From Heterobasidion occidentale (Eukaryota > Basidiomycota > Agaricomycetes > Russulales > Bondarzewiaceae), in contig JBCAQO010000128.1 of assembly GCA_039111635.1 (NCBI GenBank), positions 1-26,397 on the forward strand: a stretch of DNA of 26,397 nucleotides, written 5' to 3'. The notes under the pieces were generated by a model. The model worked only from the letters and a program-made list of their open reading frames with translations. It did no database searches and was not told where the DNA came from. The translations under genes were made by a program, and so were the position numbers. Positions 10,154 through 17,378 of this stretch are shown here, one piece after another. Position 1 is the stretch's first letter, and every line of letters starts with the position of its first letter.

Positions 10154-11189
10154 ATGTCGAAGAGCCTGCCGTTTGCAAGGTATGTGGACCCACCTCAAGG
10201 AATTGGCACCCTTCAGACTTTTTTTTCGCAGCGTCCTGATCAACTGGTCGTCTCTTTCTTATTATCCTTCGACGTTCGAAAGCCTTATCCAGACTATGAA
10301 AAATCTGCGCGGCTGGACTGCATGTCAACTATGACCGAGCTGTACACAGATGTGTACTATAGGCATCTTTTCAACGACATGTCTCGAGCTTTCACTATGG
10401 TCAGTCAGGGTTGGATTGGCGAGGCTTGGAGGGCTTGGCACCCAGAGTTTTCCTTCGGGAGTTATTATGCTCCCAGGGATAGGAGTGGAGATTTATCACC
10501 CACTAGCAATTATTCGGAGGAATCGGAGGTAGGTGATGGCCTTTTGCTCGAAGGCTCTGAGTTTACATTGTTCCCCAACTCCGTAGAACTTGTCTCGACA
10601 TCATTCGCGCTCGAGTAGCCCTGGGTCCGTTCTGCATCTGCCGATCCCCCAGGTTCTAGCGACACCAGCTGTAATCACAGACAGGGCTTCTTCACCCTTC
10701 TTTGGCAAGAGCGTAGTGGACTCCAATGTTGTCAGCTATAGTGCTGAGCCGTCTGGTGCGCCGACAACTAATGGGAGTGTCTTCTCAGCGTCATCATCGC
10801 CGGCACTCAATGGCAAAAGCGTAGTGGACTTGAATGTTGTCAGCTATAGTGTTGAGGCGTCTGGTTCGCTGACGACTGATGGGAGTCTTATCTCAGTGTC
10901 ATCATCACCGGCACTCAGCACAGTTTCAGCTACTCACCCCATTGCTGCTGAGCACTCTTTGATGGTCTCGCCCTTGCTTTCCCTGGCAGGTGCTAGTGCT
11001 ATCCGTTCTCCATTGCCATCGCACAAAGCGCTGGGTCTTGATTCCTTACCGGTAGCTAACCTTTTTTTGATTTGTCGTAGCCTGGGGAGCTTGCCTCATT
11101 CTCTCTTAGCCTCGGTCTTTTACATTTACAGCTGGGTTTTGGATGATATTGGTGTGTTTGATGATGATGGATGGGGACTACACTTCTGA
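10154..11189 (+). CDS. Ser-rich orphan protein with an internal 36-residue duplication (join 10154-10528, 10587-11189)
   Basis: Two open blocks join in frame across an intron at 10529-10586 (GTAGGT..CGTAG, 58 bp), giving 325 residues. The first 125 are aromatic and charged (for example WIGEAWRAWHPEFSFG). The second block is Ser/Ala/Val-rich and low in charge. It contains two tandem 36-residue units beginning GKSVVD (10704-10811 and 10812-10919), and it ends in a hydrophobic stretch followed by an acidic tail. One alternative splice is possible: GTATGT at 10180 and TTCGCAG ending at 10231 look like a 52-bp intron. Removing it opens another protein-like frame of about 34 codons that soon stops, so the 5' end of the model is uncertain. 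Family not recognised; it may be a broken or shortened relative of the gene at 6419-9712. Confidence 0.45.
10704..10919 (+). repeat. Two tandem 108-bp coding units
   Basis: GGCAAGAGCGTAGTGGACTC at 10704 and GGCAAAAGCGTAGTGGACTT at 10812 begin two 108-bp units (36 codons each). They share most bases, with scattered, partly synonymous differences. Both units end with a TCATCATC run followed by CGGCACTCA or CCGGCACTCA. It is a local in-frame duplication inside the Ser-rich gene. Confidence 0.9.
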
Positions 11190-11400
11190 TTGTTTAGAAA
11201 TCTTCTTACGCGCATGCTGGCTCGTTCAGCGTATTATACGTTTACTTTGAATGAATTCAGATACTCAAAAGGATATCAGATTGCTTGATCGAAATTCAAC
11301 ACCCGATTGGCCGACGCTGATCGGAGTTTGTCGGAATCCGAATCACGAGCGTCGATGTTGAACATCTGACAATGTGACCATCCTCCATCAATGTGATGCA

Positions 11401-12183
11401 GCTTTCTGAGAGCGACTTTCCTCCAGAATTGCGCTGTTTCCAGGCCACCTCCATCAATGTGATGCAGCTTTCTGAGAGCGACTTTCCTCCAGAATTGCGC
11501 TGTTTCCAGGCCACCTCCATCTATTGTCCTGTCGAGCTTTCTGAGAGTGACTTTCCTCCAGAATTGCGCTGTTTCCAGGCCACCTCCATCTATTGTCCTG
11601 TCGAGCTTTCTGAGAGCGACTTTCCTCCAGAATTGCGCTGTTTCCAGGCCACCTCCATCTATTGTCCTATCGAGCTTTCTGAGAGCGACTTTCCTCCAGA
11701 ATTGCGCTGTTTCCAGGCCACCTCCATCTATTGTCCTGTCGAGCTTTCTGAGAGCGACTTTCCTCCAGAATTGCGCTGTTTCCAGGCCACCTCCATCTAT
11801 TGTCCTGTCGAGCTTTCTGAGAGCGACTTTCCTCCAGAATTGCGCTGTTTCCAGGCCACCTCCATCTATTGTCCTGTCGAGCTTTCTGAGAGCGACTTTC
11901 CTCCAGAATTGCGCTGTTTCCAGGCCACCTCCATCTATTGTCCTGTCGAGCTTTCTGAGAGCGACTTTCCTCCAGAATTGCGCTGTTTCCAGGCCACCTC
12001 CATCTATTGTCCTGTCGAGCTTTCTGAGAGCGACTTTCCTCCAGAATTGCGCTGTTTCCAGGCCACCTCCATCTATTGTCCTGTCGAGCTTTCTGAGAGC
12101 GACTTTCCTCCAGAATTGCGCTGTTCCAGGCCACCTCCATCTATTGTCCTGTCGAGCTTTTCCTGAGAGCGACTTTCCTCCAG
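11401..12183 (-). repeat. Homogeneous 69-bp minisatellite, about 12 units
   Basis: Unit starts (GCTTTCTGAGAG) fall at 11401, 11466, 11536, 11605, 11674, 11743, 11812, 11881, 11950, 12019, 12088 and 12156. Nearly all are 69 bp apart; the first step is 65 bp, the second 70 and the last 68. Each unit is the reverse-oriented repeat core (GCTTTCTGAGAGCGAC plus TTTCCTCCAGAA) joined to a constant spacer containing CAGGCCACCTCCATC and TTGTCCTGTCGA. The units are almost identical, unlike the varied spacers of the other arrays, which points to recent amplification. As 69 is 23 codons, several frames on both strands stay open for 150-336 codons. I regard these as by-products. Confidence 0.95.
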
Positions 12184-12680
12184 AAATGTGTTGCTTGTAG
12201 TCCTCATTCTTTGCGTGCCACCTACCATCAAGCGGCTTATCCGATGGCGTCGTCGGTGGCTGTTGGGCACATCTTGAGCGAGCCACCCTACCATCAAGCG
12301 GCTGTAGTCAGATGGCGTCGCGTGGCTGTTGGGACACATCTGAGAGCGATCATCCTCTTAGAAAGGCATTGTCCTCATCTACCCTCCCGACGAGCAGCCT
12401 TCCGAGAGCGACTTTCCTCCAGAAATGCCGTGCCTGTAGGCCGTCGTTCTTTGCGCTCACCCATTTCCATATATCTCTTGTCGAGCACCTTCCTCCAGAA
12501 ATGCGTTACTCAAAATGCTGTCATTCTTTCTGATTCACCCACCGGCCGGAGTCAGACGGCGGCGCGCGTTTCGCGGATGTTGAGACACATATCTGAGAGC
12601 GACCTTCCTCCAGAAATGTGTTGTCCTGTCTATCATCCCGACGAGCAGCTTTTTGAGAGTGCCTTCCTCCAGAACTGCAT
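12184..12680 (-). repeat. Reverse-oriented array of the repeat core with variable spacers
   Basis: Past the 69-bp array, cores continue in reverse orientation with differing spacers at about 12338-12365, 12397-12426, 12485-12502 (partial), 12591-12617 and 12648-12675. Two spacer segments beginning near 12218 and 12283 are alike (both contain CTACCATCAAGCGGCT). They match, in reverse complement, the AGCCGCTTGATG-type spacers of the forward array at 5100-5830. The last core directly precedes the plus-strand R2 relic, as in the left arm. Confidence 0.85.
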
Positions 12681-12689
12681 TGTTCTTTA

Positions 12690-13350
12690 GCCGTGATTTT
12701 TTGTGACTCCACTGGGCAGCGCGTTGCTTCTACGCGTTCCATATTATGACGGAAGTTTTCCACGACGAGAACTGGACCTACGAAACGCGATGTTGTTGAG
12801 ACCATCCCTTGCGTGAAGAGGAAGGCGGACTGGGCACTGCGCTGGGTCTCCGATCGTCGCTCCACATTTACCGAGCGATGAGTCTTCTTTGCCACAGCAG
12901 AGGATATCTTCTCCTCCGGTTCTTTCACCTCAATTTTCTGGTCGAAGAAGCCTGGCCTTGTGCTTATACCTGGACTCTCCTTCTCCTACGAACTCACCAG
13001 TCGCCACGAGGGATTCCACACTGACTCCGCATGCTTGTTGTTCAGCCATCTCAAGAGGCATCCACATCCTAACAGTCGTCCACATCGTCGTCGAATGCGT
13101 TGTTATCGAGGAGGAGCTCTTGACAGGTGAGTACATGTTGATCACTACTGTAGCATTTGATGCTAATTGGATGTGGTAGATGCCCTTCCTACGGGGCTGA
13201 TCGGTATGAATGCCGAGCTGACGTGACAGTACATCGAGTTTGTTGCGGACCGCCTCGCTCATTGCCCTCGGTGGCGAAAAGCATTACAATGCGACAAATC
13301 CCATCGACTTTCATGATCGCTTTGCAGAGCCATCTGTTTGAGAAGCCGGC
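12690..13350 (+). pseudogene. Decayed ribonucleotide reductase small subunit (R2), right copy, with retained intron
   Basis: Plus-strand blocks in family order are: [10 protein letters not shown] (about 12752-12782), [15 protein letters not shown] (about 12800-12845), FTSIFWSKK (about 12925-12952), [19 protein letters not shown] (about 12970-13028), [13 protein letters not shown] (to about 13070), [32 protein letters not shown], then GGEKHYNATNPIDF (about 13274-13315) and LFEKPASL. A GTGAGT..GTAG intron at 13127-13179 splits the codon before ALPTGLIGMN exactly as a functional gene would, so this copy derives from genomic DNA and not from a processed transcript. The second metal motif Glu-x-x-His (EGFH) is kept. 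Stops and frame changes (for example the TGA just before QYIEF) show it is dead. The N-terminal part of R2 is missing. Confidence 0.85.
13127..13179 (+). other. Relic intron inside the right R2 pseudogene
   Basis: This 53-bp segment begins GTGAGT, contains TGCTAAT (branch-point-like) about 20 bases before its end, and ends GTAG. Removing it joins ...EELLT to ALPTGLIGMN across a split Asp codon in the correct frame for an R2 protein. The size matches other introns in the window. Confidence 0.75.
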
Positions 13351-13610
13351 GTCGCTGTGACCTCCGCTTCTGCGTCGTCAAAGAAGGTTTGCATTGCGAG
13401 TGGGTTTGAACAACTCATAAATTTGCGATGTCACTTACACGTCTTTCTAGCATTAATGGCAATGTTGTTCTCCGCATCGGACTGTCACATTTGGTCCACT
13501 GCTCGTCACCTCATGGTCGCCTGGGGCTAGACCGTGACATTGTTTCTTCTGGATCTTTTACCTGGATACATACATATGGATATCGTCGCGCGTTTTGCGA
13601 CTGCCGAGAC

Positions 13611-13880
13611 GTCTCTGAGAGTGGCCTCCTTCCTCCAGAAATACGGTGTCCCTATCTATCTCGTGCACCTCTCTGAGAGCGACTTTTTTCCAGAAATGCG
13701 TTGTCCCCAGGCCGTCGTGCTTTGCGTCTCATCTTTCCACCGAGCAGCCGTGATCAGACGTTGTCGCGCGTTTCGCGGCTGTCGCGCCACATTCAAACCA
13801 TTTTCCACAACGTTGCTCTTCTCACATAACCATCCATCCTCCCGCCGAACAGCTTTCTGAGAGTGATCTTCCTCTAGAAA
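13611..13880 (-). repeat. Outlying reverse-oriented repeat cores
   Basis: Three more cores lie beyond the R2 relic, at about 13611-13641, 13671-13697 and 13852-13880. They have the same reverse orientation as the array at 11401-12680, with sequence changes such as CTCTGAGAGTGG and CCTCTAGAAAT. The spacer between the second and third includes the GTCGCGCGTTTCGCGGCTGTC type also seen at 12565 and 6110. The array therefore continued past the R2 copy, or the R2 copy sits within it. Confidence 0.8.
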
Positions 13881-13889
13881 TGCTGTGTC

Positions 13890-14730
13890 TTCAGGCTAAA
13901 CGCGCACCCCATGTACAGCCGGCGGGTTGCAGCCACCGACCCACACACATCGTGCGCGCGGCCTCGAGAATTTGCTGATATACTTCCACGCAGGCGCCGA
14001 GGACCGACCCGCCTGTCAAAATCCACGGGACGCCCTCACGCTGCGACGCCTGGCCCAGGATCGGAGGAAAGAGAGACGCTGCAATGATGCCTTCGCGGAA
14101 CCGCCTGACTTCTTCCTGGCCCAGCGATCAATGACCCAGATGAGGCCAGCACGGACGATGGACGGTGAACCGATACACACCACAGTAAGCCCACCTGGCC
14201 GTCCTCGTCACCCGCCTTCTCGATAGTCGCGCGCGACCACTTCCCCCCTTCGCTTTCGGGCTGTCCGATTGGGAGGGGTTTCGTGCCCTTGTACATGGCC
14301 TTCTGCTGAGCGGAGGTGCTCGCGTTGGAGTGGAGGTCAGTGACATGGAGGGGACGGGGAGGAGGGATGGCAACGACGGGGCGGACGTTTCGACCCATGG
14401 GAACGATCTGGGGGAATGAGATGAGTCTGACCAAAGACGACGGCGAGCCAGAGGAGTCAGCTGAGACTCGCCACTATCTAGATTGAAACGTTGAGGGTGG
14501 ATCGTCGAGTGATGAGTGTGGGTCTACACAGGCGAGTGGTTATGCGATGGATGGCTGTGGTTTGGGGACTTGCGCTGCAGCCTTGCGAGTTGGCGAGGTG
14601 TAACCAAATGCAGATTCGTCGCTGGAGTGGAGGGAGTATGAGGAGGAGCAGTTGCAGTGGCCCTGAGGATGCCTTGCAGGCGCGCCTCGAGCGGGACGGA
14701 CGTGATGAGCTTCGGGCTGAGCGTGGTCAC
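13890..14730 (-). pseudogene. Fragments of an unidentified minus-strand gene
   Basis: Three minus-strand stretches read like real protein. One at 14730-14524 includes LSPKLITSVPLEARLQG and LHLVTPRQLARLQ. One at about 14411-14175 includes MGRNVRPVVAIPPPRPLHV and GGKWSRATIEKAG. One at about 14115-13890 includes FREGIIAASLFPPILGQ and ILTGGSVLGACVEVYQQI. Plausible boundaries exist: an acceptor CCCCCAG before the second block, and GTATCGG..GGCCAG between the second and third. I could not build a full gene with a start codon, and the upstream end runs into stops. It could be a decayed gene or a gene with unrecognised exons. I do not recognise the family. Confidence 0.3.
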
Positions 14731-15055
14731 CGACGTGTCGACGCGCGCTTAGATGGAAGCCCCCCATCTTGAGGAGTGTGTGCCCGACCAGACTGACACA
14801 AGCGCATGCATTCTGCTCGACGCCGCTTGTTCAGAGCTGAGAGGCCGTGAGCACCACTGACAGTAGAGATTGGTAGATCCCGAGAAGGTGCGACATAAGC
14901 GAGACCCAAACGCTGAACGAGCGCCCAATCCTCAACTTGCGTGAAGACCAACCCCTCGTCTGTGTAACCTGGATCCCATGACGACAATCTCAGTGAATCG
15001 ACGATCGCTCGTGGTGAGAGGATTCCTCTTCACTGCTGTGGTAGTTGACTGACGC

Positions 15056-15510
15056 AAATGGGAGGTTTTGGAGAAGCTTCTGGATAGGCACACGAGCGGT
15101 TTTGTCAGATGGCACGACTTCGTCAACGTGAGTGCCGTTTGCCCGGGTGCGCGCGTCATGGCCTAACGAGAGCGTAGGCAATGACGCGTCTCGGTATCGT
15201 GATTGATGAACGGGAGGGCTTGCGAGTCGTCTTGGCGTCCCAGAGATGGGGAAACGTCACTCTCCACCGCGTGAGTACGGCCTTGAGAGAGAGTGATCTC
15301 ACTCTGATCGTGGATGGCGGGACGTCAAAGCCGCATGGGCCGAAACTGGAACATCACGACCTGAAGCAGTGAGTATTCGCCACCATTTTTCACCTTGATA
15401 TCACGCTGAAAATATTGCATAGCATTGGGAGTACGCTACGTGAAGTCTACGCCTGGGACTTGTCCATGTTCGCGAGCGAGCGACCACAGATACATGGCAA
15501 CCTGGTGTGA
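15056..15510 (+). CDS. HicA-like domain protein, 3' part (exons 15056-15127, 15178-15270, 15331-15368, 15423-15510)
   Basis: Four blocks join in frame across introns 15128-15177 (GTGAGT..CGTAG), 15271-15330 (GTGAGT..AAAG) and 15369-15422 (GTGAGT..CATAG). The resulting roughly 96-residue region begins near WEVLEKLL, then has FVRWHDFVNAM, VTLHR joined to PHGPK, HHDLKHIGSTL and EVYAWDLSMF. This follows the pattern of the HicA/YcfA-like fold as found at the C-terminus of many Agaricomycete proteins: a W-x-D-F-x-x-A-M helix, a strand ending His-Arg-Pro-His, then a helix and a Gly/Ala-Trp. Bacterial HicA is an mRNA interferase; what the fungal versions do is not established. The Gly-Ser-x-x of the usual catalytic strand is replaced (EREGLRVVLAS), so activity is doubtful. 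An in-frame TGA at 15050-15052 leaves the N-terminal part unresolved, so the gene may be truncated. Confidence 0.55.
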
Positions 15511-15689
15511 ATGACGGGCTCTTTGTTACCTCGATCGATGTTAAGTTGCACGATGATTTCTTGTTCTCGCTTGGCCCCTGCGCGGCTGCCATATCATTAC
15601 TGGGATGCCGTTCACACATGCCAGTCACTGGGGAAACTAACAATTCATTGCGTGCAAGTGGTCCACTGCTAAGTATGTATGTACAGGAG
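15511..15689. other. Spacer downstream of the HicA-like gene
   Basis: No gene is supported here. It is presumably the 3' untranslated and terminator region of the preceding gene, followed by the start of the GC-rich repeat. Confidence 0.4.
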
Positions 15690-16756
15690 GCTATCGATCA
15701 GCGACAACGAGGAGGCGTACACGGTGGCGGCGCGAAAACGGCGGCAGTGTCGACGGATACGAGAGCGGCGGGAGAGGGCCGATGACGAGAGAAGTGGGCG
15801 GCAGCGCCGAGGGAGTCGACAGCGAGACCCGCCAGCGTCGAGGGAGCCGCCAACGAGGAGGCAGGAGTTGCTGTGGAGGGAGCGGCGCCGTCGACGGGAG
15901 AGTCGTGCACGTCGAGGGAGGCGGACGTCATCGTCGAGGGAGGCGGGCGTTGTCGTGGAGGAGGAGAGATGAGTCGCCGTCGATGGAGCGGCGTCGTCCA
16001 GGCGGCGTAGTCCAGACGGCATCGTCCAGGCGCCGTGGTCCAGGCCGTGGTCCAGGCGGGGACATGGTCGGAGCGTGCAGGCGGCGGGGTCGAGGGAGCG
16101 GGCAGGGTCCAGTGAGGCGGCCGCGTCGTAGAGGGTGCCGGGCGTCCAGGCGGCGTCGTCGACGAGGAGCCGACAGGGTCTAGTGAGGCGGCCGCGTCGT
16201 CGAGGGCGGACGACGAGGCGTCGAGGGAGCCGTCGGTGAGGCGCGGCCGAGTCGGCGTCGTCCAGGCGGGGGCGTGCAGGCGGCGGGGTGGAGGGAGCGG
16301 GCAGCGTTCAGCGAGGCGGCCGCGTCTTCGAGGGAGCCGCCAGGCGGCGGCGTCCAGGCGGCGTCGTCCAGGCCGTCGTCCAGGTGGGGGCGTGGTCGGG
16401 GCGTGCAGGCGGCGGGGTCGAGGGAGCGGGCAGGGTCCAGCGAGGCGGCCGCATCGTCGAGAGCCGGATGACGAGGCGTCGAGGGAGCCGTCGGTGAGGC
16501 GCGGCCGAGTCGGTGTCGTCCAGGCCGTCGTCCAGGCGGGGGCATGCAGGCGGCGGGGTCGAGGGAGCCAGGTGCGTGGTCGAGGGAGATGAGGGCGACG
16601 TGAGAGACGAGGGCGGCATCGTAGCCGTCATCCTCGTTTGGGACGGGGTGGAAGAGGAGGCCGCGGTGGGGGAGGCGTCCAGGAGGTGCCGTCGTCGTCA
16701 AGGGAGAGGTGACGTCGAGGACGAGGCGAGGGCGCTTGCGAGGCCGGGCCGACGTT
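15690..16756. repeat. GC-rich degenerate repeat region, open in many frames
   Basis: The plus strand is dominated by CGTCGTCCAGGCGG, GGCGGGGTCGAGGGAGCG and GAGGCGGCCGCGTCG motifs. The GCAGGCGGCGGGGT segment recurs at about 16076, 16277, 16406 and 16546. A longer block starting GAGGCGGCCGC recurs at 16184 and 16442 (258 bp apart), including GTGAGGCGCGGCCGAGTCGG. Stop codons are rare, so Arg/Gly-rich frames on the plus strand and Pro/Ala/Ser/Asp-rich frames on the minus strand run for 100-170 codons. No splice structure, start context or domain supports a protein. CpG is very frequent, so this is probably young or protected from methylation-driven decay. Confidence 0.7.
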
Positions 16757-16854
16757 AAGAAGAAGGCGTCGGGGAGGGCTGTGACGCGTCAGCGTAGCGT
16801 ACTTGTTATGAGCAGTTATAATAATTAGCGGCTGTTATTGCATAGATCGTATGG

Positions 16855-16922
16855 GCGAACGGTCTAGTCAAGGTGATGTCGAGGTGTCCACGGGGTTTGA
16901 TGTTCGATTCCCGGTCTTTGCT
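16855..16922 (+). other. tRNA-like segment with box A and box B (tRNA relic or SINE head)
   Basis: GGTCTAGTCAAGG at 16861 resembles the D-arm/box A of Gly or Glu tRNAs, and GTTCGATTCCCGG at 16902 matches the T-loop/box B consensus. The G10-to-G53 distance is about 40 bases, as in a tRNA gene. The structure is not intact: the 5' side of the T stem (TGATG) does not pair with CCCGG, and the acceptor stem pairs poorly. It may therefore be a decayed tRNA or the polymerase III promoter of a tRNA-derived SINE. No poly-T terminator lies immediately downstream. Confidence 0.35.
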
Positions 16923-16965
16923 GTATTTTGTAGCAGCTAGCAATCATTACTAATCACTCAGACAC

Positions 16966-16979
16966 ATCCGAGCTCGGAT
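16966..16979. repeat. 14-bp perfect palindrome
   Basis: ATCCGAGCTCGGAT is a perfect palindrome, followed at once by ATATCCGAGG, which repeats half of it. A dyad of this kind could be a binding site for a dimeric regulator, but it lies about 400 bp upstream of the nearest start codon (17379). Its role is unknown. Confidence 0.6.
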
Positions 16980-17198
16980 ATATCCGAGGTGGCTGCCTCT
17001 GTTGGGATTCCAAATTGTCGGAGATTTCCGATTACACACCTGGGACACTTTGACCGCCATAGCCACTGCAGTGACTAGTGACTCGGCGAGCCTCAGGCTA
17101 CCAGCATCCTCATCATCCCCGTATCTCCATCTGCCGAATTCCCAAACTCCTTTCAAGATTGCACTAGATTTGCTAGTAGTATAACCACTCTCCGTCCG

Positions 17199-17259
17199 CT
17201 TGCTCATTGCAGGTGACTGGATTTTGAGTGCACCGTCATCCTTCCTTGCTCATTGCAGG
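17199..17259 (+). repeat. Paired 15-bp motif, copy 2
   Basis: CTTGCTCATTGCAGG occurs at 17199-17213 and again at 17245-17259 (46 bp start to start). The pair lies 120-180 bp upstream of the ATG at 17379, a position compatible with a promoter or 5' untranslated element. The same spaced pair is found at 398-455 (minus strand) and 23208-23264. Confidence 0.8.
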
Positions 17260-17378
17260 GTCGTTGGACATCAAGTCGAGTCCTACGTTATTATTGCTCA
17301 TACTACTAGGTCAGTTCGCATCGCCGTGTTTTTCTTGTTCCTCCATTGGTTTACTGTCTCATTGGGCACGTTGCAGCC

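Noticed and set aside
10180..10231. Intron with GTATGT donor and TTCGCAG acceptor
   Set aside because: The signals are good, but splicing shifts the frame into a stop after about 34 codons and loses the in-frame link to exon 2 at 10587. It is kept only as an alternative.
11276..12286. 336-codon minus-strand frame and 217-257-codon plus-strand frames
   Set aside because: All are read through the 69-bp minisatellite, whose period is a multiple of three. The predicted proteins are pure 23-residue repeats, and equally long ones exist in several frames of both strands.
14727..14987. C-terminus of a family X DNA polymerase on the minus strand
   Set aside because: The stretch EDWALVQRLGLAYVAP recalls the family's end motif (an acidic residue, then L-G-L-P-Y-x-x-P), but about 30 residues without any other polymerase motif are not enough.
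15782..16701. Arg/Gly-rich plus-strand and Pro/Ala-rich minus-strand proteins
   Set aside because: The frames come from GC-rich repeats with few stop codons. There is no start context, splice structure or domain, and both strands are equally open.
16855..16922. Functional tRNA gene
   Set aside because: The box A and box B sequences fit, but the T stem and acceptor stem do not pair, so I list it only as tRNA-like.
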